Shown here one piece after another: positions 8,482 through 18,511 of a DNA stretch of 52,442 nucleotides; position 1 is the first letter of the stretch, and each line of letters opens with the position of its first letter. The translations under genes were made by a program, and so were the position numbers. Origin of the DNA: Phenylobacterium sp. (lineage in GTDB: Bacteria; Pseudomonadota; Alphaproteobacteria; Caulobacterales; Caulobacteraceae); NCBI RefSeq assembly GCF_004299445.1, contig NZ_SCTC01000006.1, positions 1 through 52,442 on the forward strand, read 5' to 3'. The notes below the pieces were generated by a model, which made no database searches, was not told where the DNA came from, and was given only the letters and a program-made list of their open reading frames with translations.

Positions 8482-10695
8482 TCATCTCGTACGTGCGGCC
8501 ATGGCCGGGCTTGCGACGCGCTGGGCTGGGGCGGCCGGCAGGCGCAGGATCGCCAGCGCCCCCTGCCCGCTCCGCGCGTCGGCCAGTTCCAGCTCGCCGC
8601 CATGGTCTTCCAGGATCCGCTTCACGATCGCGAGGCCCAGGCCGGTGCCCTTCTCGCGGGTCGTCACATAGGGTTCGGTCAGCCGGTCGCGATCCTTGGC
8701 CGGCAGGCCCACGCCGTTGTCCTCGACCTCGAAGGCGACGGCGGCCTCGTCCACGACAAGGCGGGCGGTGATCTTGCCCTTCACGTTGGGCGAATGCGCG
8801 CGCCGGCCCTCGACCGCCTCTGCAGCGTTCTTGAGCACGTTGGTCAACGCCTGGCCGATCATCCGGCCGTCGGCGTAGAGAACGGCGTCGCTCGACGACT
8901 CCTCGAGTTCGACGGTGATGTCGGCGCTGGCCACCCGCTGGGCGAACACGGCGGCGCGCAGCAATTCCGCCGCCTCCAGTTTGGCGAACTTGGGCGCCGG
9001 CATCCGCGCGAACGCCGAGAACTCGTCCACCATCCGGCCGATGTCGCCCACCTGGCGGATGATGGTGTCGGTGCAGCGGTCGAAGATCTCGAGCTCCGTG
9101 GGCGCGATGTCCTTGCGGTACTTGCGCCGCAGCCGCTCGGCCGACAGCTGGATCGGGGTCAGAGGGTTCTTGATCTCGTGGGCGATGCGGCGCGCCACAT
9201 CGCGCCAGGCGGCGTTGCGCTGGGCGGCCACCAGCCGGGTGACGTCGTCGAAGGTCAGCACCAAGCCACCCTCCGACTGGCTCGCCCGCACGCGCAGCCG
9301 GCGCGAGTCGCGACCGCGCACCACGTCGATCTCCTCTTCCGCCTCGCCACTGCGGCCAGCGGCGGCCAGTTCGGCGAATTCGGGGACCACCTGTGCGAGC
9401 CTTTGGCCCCTTCCGAGGTCGTCTTCCAGCGCCAGGAGGACGGCGGCCTGGCGGTTCAGGACCGAGATCCGGCCATCGGGCTCCAGCCCGATCACGCCCG
9501 CGCTCACCTCGGCCAGCACCGTTTCGATGAACTGACGCCGCGCCTCGGCCTCCTCGCCGGCCCGCCGCAGGGCCTCCTGCTGGGCCTGCAGGTCGTGGGT
9601 CATGCTGTTGAACGCGCGCGACAGCACGGCGATCTCGTCGGGATCGTTGTCGGCGTCGACCCGGGCGCTCAGGTCGCCCCCGGCGACCTTGCCGGCGGCC
9701 TGCACCAGACGTCCGATCGGCGCAGAGATCGTGCTGGCCGCGCCCAGGCCCAGCCACACGGCGCCCACCAGGACCAGCAAGGCCGTCTCCACGTAGCTCA
9801 GGGCGAAGATCGTCTGGATCTTCGCGCGGCTGTCGCGGATCTCGCGGTACGAGACCAGCGAGCTCTCGGCCTCGCGCAGGTTGGCGACCACGCCGCGTTC
9901 CAGCGGGCGCACCGCATAGACATAGACCTGCTCATAGTCCGGCAGCCGGTAGAGCGAGCGGATGACGTTGTCGGCGCGGACATAGATTTCGCCCTGGTCG
10001 GCCGCCGCATAGGCCGAGGCCGGCAGCGCCTCGAACTTGGGTGCGCCGGACATCTCGGCGCGGGCCATCACCTGGCTCTGCTTGTTGACCAGATAGATCG
10101 CGGGAAAAGCATGGAAGTTCGCCAGCGCCGACAGCGCCTGGTCAAAACCCCCGGGCTTGCCTTGCAGCCCCGGCGCCTCGCGGTTGATGACCTGCGCGAT
10201 CTCGGTGACGTCACGCGCGACGTCCTGCTGTTCGGTGTCGATGTAAGAGCGGAACACCGTGGCAGAATTCTCGACGACGGTGTTGACCCGCTGGCTGAAC
10301 CACTTGTCGACGCCCTGGCTGACCAGGACGCCGGAGAACACGAAGACGACCAGCGCCGGCGCCAGCGCGGCCAGCGCGAACAGCCAGACGAAACGCACGT
10401 GCAGGCGGGCGCCCGCGTCATGCGACCGCGCGCGAATGAGGTCGAGCAGGCGCAGCGCCACCGATGTGATGAGGCCCAGGATCAGCAGCAGGTTGACGCC
10501 GAGGACCCAGAGGATCACGCCGCTGGCGGGGCCGAGGGGCCCCTGCTCGGGCGGTGACGAGGCCAGCAGGATGGCAAGGCCCGTCAGCGCCGCGGCGATC
10601 CCGTAGCCGACGCCCAGGACCAGCCGCGACTGAAGGGCGTTCCGGATCCGGACCAGGGCCGGGTGTCCGAACGCGCGATGCGCAAACAACGCCAT
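8482..10695 (-). CDS. ntrY: Nitrogen regulation sensor histidine kinase NtrY
   Basis: Membrane kinase that phosphorylates NtrX. 737 residues. TM helices at about 25-46, 58-80, 103-125 and 298-320 frame an extracytoplasmic sensor domain (about 126-297). Then come HAMP (322-372), PAS (about 385-490), HisKA with H506 in [14 protein letters not shown], and HATPase with LTNVLKNAAEAVEG, DNGVGLP and EKGTGLGLAIV. A 105-base gap separates it from ntrC, so an internal promoter is possible. ntrYX follows ntrBC in most alphaproteobacteria. Confidence 0.97.
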   Translation of the reverse strand: MALFAHRAFGHPALVRIRNALQSRLVLGVGYGIAAALTGLAILLASSPPEQGPLGPASGVILWVLGVNLLLILGLITSVALRLLDLIRARSHDAGARLHVRFVWLFALAALAPALVVFVFSGVLVSQGVDKWFSQRVNTVVENSATVFRSYIDTEQQDVARDVTEIAQVINREAPGLQGKPGGFDQALSALANFHAFPAIYLVNKQSQVMARAEMSGAPKFEALPASAYAAADQGEIYVRADNVIRSLYRLPDYEQVYVYAVRPLERGVVANLREAESSLVSYREIRDSRAKIQTIFALSYVETALLVLVGAVWLGLGAASTISAPIGRLVQAAGKVAGGDLSARVDADNDPDEIAVLSRAFNSMTHDLQAQQEALRRAGEEAEARRQFIETVLAEVSAGVIGLEPDGRISVLNRQAAVLLALEDDLGRGQRLAQVVPEFAELAAAGRSGEAEEEIDVVRGRDSRRLRVRASQSEGGLVLTFDDVTRLVAAQRNAAWRDVARRIAHEIKNPLTPIQLSAERLRRKYRKDIAPTELEIFDRCTDTIIRQVGDIGRMVDEFSAFARMPAPKFAKLEAAELLRAAVFAQRVASADITVELEESSSDAVLYADGRMIGQALTNVLKNAAEAVEGRRAHSPNVKGKITARLVVDEAAVAFEVEDNGVGLPAKDRDRLTEPYVTTREKGTGLGLAIVKRILEDHGGELELADARSGQGALAILRLPAAPAQRVASPAMAARTR

Positions 10696-10800
10696 TGTGG
10701 CCGGAGCCTAGGGAGCTGTGCTCCAAAATCAACAGCTATGTTGCCGCCTTGCACGGCGCCGCTTTCGCAACGCTGTGCTCACGGATCGGGGGACGTGGTC

Positions 10801-12222
10801 CTACCGTCGCCCGCGGGCCATTTCGACGCCCAGGTCCTGGATCTTCTTGCGCAGGGTGTTGCGGTTCAGGCCCAGGATCTCGGCGGCGCGGACCTGGTTG
10901 CCGCGCGTGGCGCCCAGGGTCAGCTGAATCAGAGGCCTCTCGATCTCTTCCAACACCCGGTCGTAGAGACCGGCCGGCGGGATGCCGTCGGGCTGGTCGG
11001 CGAAATAGGCGGCGAGCTTCTGCTCCACCAGCTGCGACAGCGTCGCCGGGCCCTCCTGGCCCTGCACGACTGGCTGCTGGTCAGCCAGCTCCTTCTCGAT
11101 GATCCGCGCCGTGATCAGGTCCTCGCCGTAGAGGGCGCAGACCCGGCGGATGAGGTTCTCGAGTTCACGCACGTTGCCAGGCCACGCGTGGCGTTTCAGG
11201 CGGTCCAGCGCGCCCGCATCAATGGTCTTGGACGGCAGCCCCTCGCGATTGGCCCGCAGCAGGAAGGCCCGCGCCAGGTCCGGAATGTCCTCGGCCCGGT
11301 CGCGCAGGGGCGGGATCCGCAGCGGCGCCACGTTCAGCCGGAAGAACAGGTCCTCCCGGAACAGCCCCTGCTGGATCAGCGCGCGCAGATCGCGGTTGGT
11401 GGCGGCGATGATCCGCACGTTGGGGCGGCGGCCGGTCTTGGGGTTCAGCGCCGGCTCGGAGCCGTCGATCACCCGCAGCAGTCGCGTCTGGGCGTCCAGC
11501 GGCATGTCGCCGATCTCGTCGAGGAACAGCGTGCCCCCGTCGGCGTCGATCAGCTTGCCGGAGTCGCCTTCCTCCTTCCCGAACAGCTCGCTCTCCACCC
11601 GCTCTCGCGGCGTGGCGGCCAGGTTGATGACCACGAACTTGCCGTCGCGCCGGCGGCCCATGTCGTGAAGGGCGCGCGCCACCAGCTCTTTGCCGGCGCC
11701 GCTCTCGCCCGTGATCAGCACCGTCAGGTCGGCGCCCACCAGCCGCGCGATCGTGCGGTAGACGTCCTGCATCGGCCCCGATCGGCCGATCAGCGGCAGG
11801 CGGTCGTCGCGCACGGCCCGGGCCTGGGCCTTGGACGCCTCGGCGTCGGCCGGCCGCGCCAGGGCCCGCCGCGCGGCCGAGGTCATGTCGTCCAGGTCGA
11901 AGGGCTTGGGCACATACTCGAACGCGCCGACCTCGGCGGCGTTGACCGCCGTGATCAGGTTGTTCTGGGCGCTCATCACGATCACCGGCAGCTTGGGCCG
12001 GTGCTTCTTGATGCGGGGCAGCACGTCGAAGACGTTCTCGTCCGGCATGACCACGTCGGTGACCACCAGGTCGCCCTCGCCATCGGTCACCCATTTCAGC
12101 AGCGTCGTCGCGTTGCCGGTCGCACGGACCTGATAGCCAAGCCTCGTGAACGCCTGGCTGAGCACCAGCCGGATCGACGAGTCATCGTCAGCGATCAGGA
12201 TCTTCTTGGAAGCCGCGTTCAT
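10801..12222 (-). CDS. ntrC: Nitrogen regulator NtrC
   Basis: Response regulator of nitrogen assimilation, phosphorylated by NtrB. 473 residues: receiver (1-125, Asp56 in VVTDVVMP), AAA+ domain with intact Walker A GESGAGKE (172-179) and Walker [11 protein letters not shown] (231-240), and a Fis-type DNA-binding domain ([21 protein letters not shown]). The stretch that should contain GAFTGA is shortened to [11 protein letters not shown] (213-223). NtrC of Rhodobacter capsulatus also lacks the loop and works with sigma-70 polymerase, so the same is plausible here. Its start overlaps the ntrB stop by 4 bases (ATGA). Confidence 0.96.
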   Translation of the reverse strand: MNAASKKILIADDDSSIRLVLSQAFTRLGYQVRATGNATTLLKWVTDGEGDLVVTDVVMPDENVFDVLPRIKKHRPKLPVIVMSAQNNLITAVNAAEVGAFEYVPKPFDLDDMTSAARRALARPADAEASKAQARAVRDDRLPLIGRSGPMQDVYRTIARLVGADLTVLITGESGAGKELVARALHDMGRRRDGKFVVINLAATPRERVESELFGKEEGDSGKLIDADGGTLFLDEIGDMPLDAQTRLLRVIDGSEPALNPKTGRRPNVRIIAATNRDLRALIQQGLFREDLFFRLNVAPLRIPPLRDRAEDIPDLARAFLLRANREGLPSKTIDAGALDRLKRHAWPGNVRELENLIRRVCALYGEDLITARIIEKELADQQPVVQGQEGPATLSQLVEQKLAAYFADQPDGIPPAGLYDRVLEEIERPLIQLTLGATRGNQVRAAEILGLNRNTLRKKIQDLGVEMARGRR

Positions 12223-13337
12223 GCAGTGACGTCCTCGTTGGACACGATCGGCAGCAGCACGCGGAAGACCGTGCGGCCCGGCTCGGACTCGAAATCGATC
12301 AGGCCGCCATGGCCGGCGACCAGCTTGGCGACCAGCGCCAGGCCCAGGCCCGCGCCGTTGTTCTTGGAGGTGACGAAGGGCTGGAACAGGCTCTCGCGGA
12401 TGTGCTCGGGCACGCCCGGGCCGTTGTCGACGATCCTGACCTCGAGCGGCGCTCCCCGCAGCGCCTGGCCCTTGGCCGAGCGCACGCGCACGCCGTGGCG
12501 ATAGGCGGTGTGTATCGAGACCTCGCCGCGCCCGTCATTGCGTGAGTGCGCGGCCTCGGCGGCGTTCTTCACCAGGTTCAGGAAGATCTGGATCAACTGA
12601 TCCTCGTCGCCCATCACCGGCGGCAGCGAAGGGTCGTAGCTTTCCTTCAGGCCCAGGCCCTCGCCAAAACCGTTGGCCGCCAGCGCCCGCACCCGGTCCA
12701 GGATCTGGTGGATGTTGATCGGAGTCAGCGACGGCAGGGCGTCGTCCGAGAACGCCTCCATGCGGTCCACCAGCCGGCGGACGCGGTCGGTCTCGTCGAC
12801 GATCAGTTGCGCCAGCGGCGCGTCCTCGGCCTTGGCGCCCGACTTCAGGAGCTGCGCGGCGCCCCGGATGCCCGCGAGCGGGTTCTTGATCTCGTGGGCC
12901 AGCATGCGACCCAGACCGACCAGCGAGCGAAGGCCCGCGGCCTCATGGGCGCTGCGGTCCACGCCCAGGCCGTTCTTCACGGTCAAAGTCAGCAGCACCG
13001 AGCCGTCGCCGAGGGGCGCGGCGGCGCCGTCGGCCTCGAACGGCGGCAGGCCAAACAGGCTGATTTGCACACCCCGTTCCCGGACGCGCGCGTCTTCCTC
13101 GATGGCCCGGTTCAGCAGGGACACCAGCGCCGAGCCGGGCGGCAGGGCCGCGCGGAAACGGCCCTTGGCCAGGAGGCCCAGGCCCTGGCCGAACAACGCC
13201 TCGGCCGCCTCGTTCACCGCCACCAGCGCGCCGTCCGCGCTGACCACCAGCGCCGGGTCAGGAGACAGCTCAAAGGCCGCAGCCTTCAGCGCATCCACGT
13301 CGGCGCCCTTCTCCTGCAATCGGGTCGTTCCACTCAT
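12219..13337 (-). CDS. ntrB: Nitrogen regulation sensor kinase/phosphatase NtrB
   Basis: Cytoplasmic two-component kinase, normally controlled by PII protein, acting on NtrC. 372 residues: PAS domain (about 20-120), HisKA with H148 in [18 protein letters not shown] box [14 protein letters not shown], and G boxes DNGPGVP and [11 protein letters not shown]. The open frame extends to 13415, but the ATG at 13337 overlaps the dusB stop (ATGA) and begins the normal protein, so I chose it. There are no membrane segments, as expected for NtrB. Confidence 0.95.
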   Translation of the reverse strand: MSGTTRLQEKGADVDALKAAAFELSPDPALVVSADGALVAVNEAAEALFGQGLGLLAKGRFRAALPPGSALVSLLNRAIEEDARVRERGVQISLFGLPPFEADGAAAPLGDGSVLLTLTVKNGLGVDRSAHEAAGLRSLVGLGRMLAHEIKNPLAGIRGAAQLLKSGAKAEDAPLAQLIVDETDRVRRLVDRMEAFSDDALPSLTPINIHQILDRVRALAANGFGEGLGLKESYDPSLPPVMGDEDQLIQIFLNLVKNAAEAAHSRNDGRGEVSIHTAYRHGVRVRSAKGQALRGAPLEVRIVDNGPGVPEHIRESLFQPFVTSKNNGAGLGLALVAKLVAGHGGLIDFESEPGRTVFRVLLPIVSNEDVTA

Positions 13338-14341
13338 GCCGCAAGCCTGTGGTCTGGGGTTCGCCAGAGCGCGGACAGTCCCCGCTCCACCGATTGGGCG
13401 TCCTCCAGCCGGCACAGGGCCGACCTCGCTTCTCGCCGGGCCTGCGCATCGGCGGGCCAGGGGGCGTTTTCGATGTAGGCGGCCAGATGCTTGCGGAAGA
13501 TCCGCAGGCCCAGGCGTTCGCCGTAGAACTCGAGGCTGTCGCGCAGATGGGCGACGGCGATGGCCAGACGCTCTTCCGACGGAGGCTCGACGAAGACGCG
13601 CCCCTCCATCTCGGCTTCGATCTGGGCGGCGATCCAGGGCCGGCCGTATACGCCGCGGCCCACCATCACCGCGTCGGCGCCCGACAGCTCCAGCGCCCTC
13701 GCGGCGCTCGCGCCATCGACGATGTCGCCGTTCGCGATCACAGGGATCGACACCGCCGCCTTCACCGGCCGGATCGCGGCCCAGTCGGCGGCGCCCTTGT
13801 AGAACTGGCAGCGGGTGCGGCCGTGCACCGTCACCGCCTTGACGCCGATCGCCTCGGCCGTGGCCGCCAGCTCTGGCGCGTTGCGGCAGCCGTCGTCCCA
13901 GCCCAGGCGCATCTTGACCGTCACAGGGACGTCGACCGCCCCGACCGCGGCCGCCATCAGCTCGGCCGCGAGGGCCGGCTCGCGCATCAGAGCCGAGCCG
14001 CCATGGCCGCCGGTGACCTCCCGGGCGGGGCAGCCGAAGTTCAGGTCGATGATCTCGGCGCCGGCCGCCTCGGCCATCCGCGCGCCCTCGGCGATCGCGG
14101 CGGGGTCGCGCCCCACCAGCTGGATCACCATAAGCGGAAGGCCCTCGCCTACGGCTGCGCGCCGCACCACATCGGGACGGCCCCGCGCCAGTTCGGCGCA
14201 GGCGACCATCTCGGTCGAGACGTAAGACGCCCCCAGCCGGCTCGCCGCGCGGCGGAACGGCAGGTCGGACACGCCGGTCATCGGCGCGATCCAGACACGT
14301 CCCCCGACCCGAACACCTCCGATGTCGAGCTCATTGCTCAT
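13334..14341 (-). CDS. dusB: tRNA-dihydrouridine synthase DusB (NifR3)
   Basis: FMN enzyme that reduces specific uridines in tRNA to dihydrouridine. 335 residues. TIM-barrel motifs: APMTGVSDLPFR near the N-terminus, LNFGCPAREVTG with the catalytic cysteine near residue 105, VTVKMRLGWDDG, TVHGRTRCQFYKGAADW and GADAVMVGRGVYGRPW. It is the first gene of the dusB-ntrBC operon, the classical nifR3-ntrBC arrangement, and is divergent from ispDF with a 90-base AT-richer gap that should hold both promoters. Confidence 0.97.
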   Translation of the reverse strand: MSNELDIGGVRVGGRVWIAPMTGVSDLPFRRAASRLGASYVSTEMVACAELARGRPDVVRRAAVGEGLPLMVIQLVGRDPAAIAEGARMAEAAGAEIIDLNFGCPAREVTGGHGGSALMREPALAAELMAAAVGAVDVPVTVKMRLGWDDGCRNAPELAATAEAIGVKAVTVHGRTRCQFYKGAADWAAIRPVKAAVSIPVIANGDIVDGASAARALELSGADAVMVGRGVYGRPWIAAQIEAEMEGRVFVEPPSEERLAIAVAHLRDSLEFYGERLGLRIFRKHLAAYIENAPWPADAQARREARSALCRLEDAQSVERGLSALWRTPDHRLAA

Positions 14342-14431
14342 TTTGTAATCAACCCCATCGCCATATTTCTAGGCAGAATGTTGCGGCGCCGTAAAGCCGG
14401 AAAGCTGGCGTGGCTCGCGGCAGTTCCGTAA

Positions 14432-15586
14432 ATGCGGCCCATGAGTTTTTCAGCTGTCGTCGTCGCCGCAGGCGAAGGTCTCCGCGCAGGTCCGGGCGAA
14501 CCCAAGGCCTGGCGCCAGCTGGGCGGTCGCCCGATCGTCCGCTGGTCAGTCGAAGGCCTGCTGGCCGCGGGAGCGCGTGAAGTGGTCGTCGTGGTGGCCC
14601 GCGACCGCCTCGCCGCGGCGGACGACGCCCTGGCCGGCCTGGTGGGGTGGAAGGCCGTCACCGGCGGCAGGACCCGCGCCGAATCCGTCCAGGCGGGCCT
14701 TGCCGCCACGACGGTCCAAGAGGCGCAGCCGGTCCTGATCCACGACGCGGCGCGGCCCTTTGTCGACGGGCGGCACGTGAGCGCCCTCCTGGCCGCCCTG
14801 GAGCAAGCCGACGGCGCCATCCCCACCCTGCCCGTTCCCGACACCCTGAAGCGCGGGGACGGTCATGTGGACGAGACGGTGTCGCGCGAGGGGCTCTGGC
14901 GCGCCCAGACGCCTCAGGCCTTCAACATGGCGCGGTTGAAGGCCGCCTACCTCAACTGGCCCGCCGGCGAGGAGCCGACCGACGACGCCTCGGTGATGGA
15001 GCGCGCCGGCGGGCGCGTCGCCATGATCCCGGGCGACCCGATGCTGATGAAGCTGACCTATCCCGAGGACTTCCTGATGGCTGAGCAACTGGCCGGCGGT
15101 CGGCGCATCGTGCGCATGGGCCAGGGAATCGACGCCCACCGTTTCGGCCCCGGCGACATCGTCTGGCTGTGCGGCGTGGCCATTCCCCACGACAAGGGAC
15201 TGATCGGCCATTCCGACGCCGACTGCGGCCTGCACGCGCTGACCGACGCCGTCCTGGGCGCCATCGGCGACGGCGACATCGGCGAGCACTTCCCGCCCTC
15301 CGATCCCCAGTGGAAGGGGGCGTCCTCCGACCGGTTCCTGCGGCATGCCGTCAGCCGGGTCGCGGCTCGCGGCGGCCGCATCCTCAACGCCGACGTCACC
15401 CTGATCTGCGAGCGCCCGAAGATCCGTCCGCATCGCGACGCCATGCGCGCCCGGATCGCCGAACTGCTGGACCTGCCGCTCGATCGGGTGAGCGTGAAGG
15501 CCACCACCACCGAGGGCATGGGTTTCACCGGTCGCGAGGAAGGGCTCATGGCCCAGGCCGTCGTCGCGATCGAGACGCCGGCCTGA
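14432..15586 (+). CDS. ispDF: Bifunctional IspD/IspF (MEP isoprenoid pathway)
   Basis: Carries out two non-consecutive steps of the MEP pathway: CDP-ME synthesis from MEP and CTP, and formation of MEcPP from CDP-ME 2-phosphate. 384 residues. The IspD part (about 1-225) has VVVAAGEGLRAG, the nucleotide-binding loop, and HDAARPF. The IspF part (about 230-384) has the metal site GIDAHRF and GHSDADCGLHALTDA, plus TTTEGMGFTGREEG. Fused ispDF is common in alphaproteobacteria. Translation may start at 14432 or at the ATG at 14441; neither has a strong ribosome site. Confidence 0.96.
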   Translation: MRPMSFSAVVVAAGEGLRAGPGEPKAWRQLGGRPIVRWSVEGLLAAGAREVVVVVARDRLAAADDALAGLVGWKAVTGGRTRAESVQAGLAATTVQEAQPVLIHDAARPFVDGRHVSALLAALEQADGAIPTLPVPDTLKRGDGHVDETVSREGLWRAQTPQAFNMARLKAAYLNWPAGEEPTDDASVMERAGGRVAMIPGDPMLMKLTYPEDFLMAEQLAGGRRIVRMGQGIDAHRFGPGDIVWLCGVAIPHDKGLIGHSDADCGLHALTDAVLGAIGDGDIGEHFPPSDPQWKGASSDRFLRHAVSRVAARGGRILNADVTLICERPKIRPHRDAMRARIAELLDLPLDRVSVKATTTEGMGFTGREEGLMAQAVVAIETPA

Positions 15587-15589
15587 GCG

Positions 15590-17890
15590 CTACTCGTCGG
15601 CCGGCTTCATCCGATTGCGCAGGTTCGCGACCAGAGATCCGGCCAGGTTGGTGTAGTCGTCGGTCCAGGGGCGCGCCTTGTAGGGGTTGGTCGGCTCCCA
15701 TCGGGCGTCGTTCCGGAAGCGGTTCAACGCCTCGCGGGTCCGCGTCACGATGATAGCGTCTTCCGGCGACTCCCAGGCTCCGCGCGCTTCCGGGGTGTCC
15801 AGCGGCCGGTACTGCTGGACGGCCGCATAACCGCCCGCAGCCTTGGCCACGGCCGCAGCCGGACCCAACAGGTCGAGGTTGCGGTTGGACAGGTGCAGGA
15901 TCAGTACGCCGTCAGGCTTCAGCTTGGTCAGGTAGCCCTTCACCGCCTCCACCGTCAGCAGGTGGGCCGGCACGGCGTCGGATGAGAAGGCGTCGATCAG
16001 CAGGATATCGAAGCTGCCCGCGGGCTGCTTGGCCACCGTCAGCCGCGCATCGCCGATGATGTAGTCCACCAGGCTCTTCGCGCAGGTGGTGGTGTAGCTG
16101 AAGTTCACCGGGTCGCTTGAGATCCGCACCACCAGCGGGTCGATCTCGAAGAACGACAGGTGGTCGCGCTCGCGGACATAGGCCGCGACCGAGCCGGTGC
16201 CCAGGCCGACGGCCCCGATCCGCAGGTTCGGATACTGGGCCTGCTTGGCCGTGAAGACCTGACCGATGGGCGTGTTGGGCGTGTAGTAGACCAGCGGCTG
16301 GCAGGCGTGCGCCGGGTCCTGCGCCTGGGCGCCGTGCAGCGTCGTGCCGTGCGCCAGCATCTTCACCGGGCCGCCCAGCGCCGCCACGTAGGTCTCGGAC
16401 TGCCGCAGCACGCCGAAGAAACTGCGCCAGGTCTTGCGCGTGTCGACCCGGTCGGCGGCCACCTCGGACGCGTACGACATGACGGCGATGATCGCGAACA
16501 TCAGCAGCGCGCGCTGGCGCACCATGAAGGCGGCCAGCACCGAGCACAGCAGCAGAACGCGCATGCCCATGTCGAACAGCTCGCGCTGGTCGAACTTTCC
16601 GACCACGGGCGTCTCGGTCAGCCCGACCCCCATCAGCTTCACGGCGACGAGGATGATGAGCGAGGCCAGCAGGCCCATCCCCAGCATCGTCCAGGTCGCG
16701 ATCGGGATCTTGCCGCGCAGTCCGCCGCCCCAGGGCCGCGCCAGCACCGCCAGGGCCAGTACGATCGGGTACTCCCAGACGTTGTTGAAGATCACCGGGG
16801 CCACGAAGGCGTTGAAGGCGCCGCCCACTACGCCGCCCAGCGACAGACAGAGGTAGAACTCGGTCAGGTGCGCCGGATCGGGCCGCCGGGCCACCAGCCG
16901 CTGGTGACACATCAGCGTCGTCAGGAAGAACGCGAGCAGCTGAACCGCGAACTGCAACAGGAACGATGTCGAGCGGAACGGCAGCAGCGCCGCGCACGCC
17001 GCGATCGCCGCCGCCTGCAGGATCAGCGTCAGCTCGAGCCGGATGATCGGCTTCTCCGAGAATGCGATGATGAAGGTGATCAGGTACAGCGCCAGGGGAA
17101 CCACCCACAGGAACGGCGCCGAGGCCACGTCCGTGGTGATGTAGGTCGTGACGCCCAGCATCAGGCTGGAGGGGATGGCCGCCAGCGCCACCCAGGCCAG
17201 ACGGTCCAGCCAGGCCGGCGGCGGCGCGGTCGCCTCGGCCATCTTCAGCTCGACCGACCGGGCCCGGGACACAGCGATCGCCAGGCTGCCGATGAGCAGC
17301 ACGAACAGCGCGTAGCCCCCGCTCCAGCCATAGCGCTGGCCCACCAGCGACGTCAGCGGCTCCACCACGATCGGATAGGCCAGCAGCGCGATCAGGCTGC
17401 CCAGATTGCTGGCGGCGTAGAGGACATAGGGTTCCTTGCCCTCGGTGGCGCCGATCGTCCGCGCATGCCAGGCCTGCACCAGGGGCGCCGTGGCCGACAG
17501 GACCGCGAAGGGCGCCCCGATCGAAACCGCCAGCACGGCGAGCAGCCACAGGTTCGGGTAGTCCGACGACGGCGGACCCACCAGTTCGCTGACCCGCAGC
17601 GGCAGGGCGATGGCCGCGACGACCAGCGCCGCGACGTGGGCGATGGCCTGCGCCCGCACCGAACGCAGCCGCTGCAGCAGGTGGGCGTAGAAGTACCCGG
17701 CCAGCAGCGCCAATTGGAAGAACGCCATTGAGGTGTTCCAGACTGAAGGGCTGCCGCCCAGCAGCGGCAGCACCAGCTTGGCCACCATGGGCTGCACCAG
17801 GAAAACCAGCGCCGCGCTCGTGAAGACGGTCACGGCGAACAGCGCCGGCGGCGCCTGGCGAGCGGAGGCGTCGGCGGCAAGCGTGGTCAT
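15590..17890 (-). CDS. Fused membrane transporter-like / spermidine synthase-like protein
   Basis: 766 residues. The N-terminal two thirds (about 10-470) is strongly hydrophobic with roughly a dozen helices, starting FAVTVFTSAALVFLVQPMV. The C-terminal 250 residues have a spermidine-synthase (Rossmann methyltransferase-like) fold with AVGLGTGSVAAY, FFEIDPLVVRI, YIIGDARL and the aspartate motif DAFSSDAVPAHLLT. The family is widespread and uncharacterised; polyamine synthesis is not established. The frame opens at 18058, but the ATG at 17890 begins the conserved part. It converges with ispDF 3 bases away and is divergent from cinA. Confidence 0.85.
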   Translation of the reverse strand: MTTLAADASARQAPPALFAVTVFTSAALVFLVQPMVAKLVLPLLGGSPSVWNTSMAFFQLALLAGYFYAHLLQRLRSVRAQAIAHVAALVVAAIALPLRVSELVGPPSSDYPNLWLLAVLAVSIGAPFAVLSATAPLVQAWHARTIGATEGKEPYVLYAASNLGSLIALLAYPIVVEPLTSLVGQRYGWSGGYALFVLLIGSLAIAVSRARSVELKMAEATAPPPAWLDRLAWVALAAIPSSLMLGVTTYITTDVASAPFLWVVPLALYLITFIIAFSEKPIIRLELTLILQAAAIAACAALLPFRSTSFLLQFAVQLLAFFLTTLMCHQRLVARRPDPAHLTEFYLCLSLGGVVGGAFNAFVAPVIFNNVWEYPIVLALAVLARPWGGGLRGKIPIATWTMLGMGLLASLIILVAVKLMGVGLTETPVVGKFDQRELFDMGMRVLLLCSVLAAFMVRQRALLMFAIIAVMSYASEVAADRVDTRKTWRSFFGVLRQSETYVAALGGPVKMLAHGTTLHGAQAQDPAHACQPLVYYTPNTPIGQVFTAKQAQYPNLRIGAVGLGTGSVAAYVRERDHLSFFEIDPLVVRISSDPVNFSYTTTCAKSLVDYIIGDARLTVAKQPAGSFDILLIDAFSSDAVPAHLLTVEAVKGYLTKLKPDGVLILHLSNRNLDLLGPAAAVAKAAGGYAAVQQYRPLDTPEARGAWESPEDAIIVTRTREALNRFRNDARWEPTNPYKARPWTDDYTNLAGSLVANLRNRMKPADE

Positions 17891-17966
17891 GGGTCTCGAA
17901 TCGCCTTGATCGGGGGAGAAGAGCAATGCTCTGTGGTCGGGCTTAAGTAGAGGGACGTTCACGCTG

Positions 17967-18458
17967 ATGTTCAACCTGGAGATCGTCACCCTGGCGCGCC
18001 TCCTCATCGATGAGGCGCGTGAGCGTTCCCTGCGCATCGTGACGGCCGAGAGCTGCACGGGCGGCCTCGTGGCGGGCGCGATCTGTTCGATCCCCGGATC
18101 GTCCGATGTCTTCGAGCGAGGCTTCGTCAGCTATTCCAACCGCGCCAAGCAGGAGCTGCTGGGGGTTCCCGGCGACCTGATCGCCGACCTGGGCGCGGTG
18201 TCCGAGCCCGTGGCTCGGATGATGGCCGAGGGCGCGCTCGAGGCCTCCAACGCCCACCTTGCGGTCGCCATCACCGGCGTGGCGGGCCCGGGCGGCGGCA
18301 CACCGATGAAGCCGGTCGGCACCGTCCACATCGCCACCGCCCGGACGAACCAGCGTCTGGTGCACGAGGAATTCTTCTTCGAGGAAGAGACCCGCGAGGG
18401 TGTTCAGCTCGCCGCCGTGCAGGCCGCGCTGCAGATGATGCGGGACCGCCTCACCTGA
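17967..18458 (+). CDS. pncC: CinA-family nicotinamide-nucleotide amidohydrolase
   Basis: 163 residues, the length of the stand-alone CinA C-terminal (PncC) domain, which deamidates NMN to nicotinic acid mononucleotide in pyridine nucleotide recycling. Signature [14 protein letters not shown] near residue 27, followed by [18 protein letters not shown] and the glycine-rich [12 protein letters not shown] with KPVGTVHIA. The N-terminal MoCF domain of full CinA is absent, as usual in proteobacteria. The 76-base gap to the divergent gene should hold its promoter. The next gene probably begins within or right after its stop. Confidence 0.92.
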   Translation: MFNLEIVTLARLLIDEARERSLRIVTAESCTGGLVAGAICSIPGSSDVFERGFVSYSNRAKQELLGVPGDLIADLGAVSEPVARMMAEGALEASNAHLAVAITGVAGPGGGTPMKPVGTVHIATARTNQRLVHEEFFFEEETREGVQLAAVQAALQMMRDRLT

Positions 18459-18511
18459 GCGAGGCCCCGCCCCTCCTCCGCGCGCTGCGCCGCCGCGATC
18501 TCACCGGGATC

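Noticed and set aside
8602..10557. 651-codon plus-strand ORF over ntrY
   Set aside because: Antisense of the strongly conserved ntrY kinase; no domain motifs, His/Arg-rich composition.
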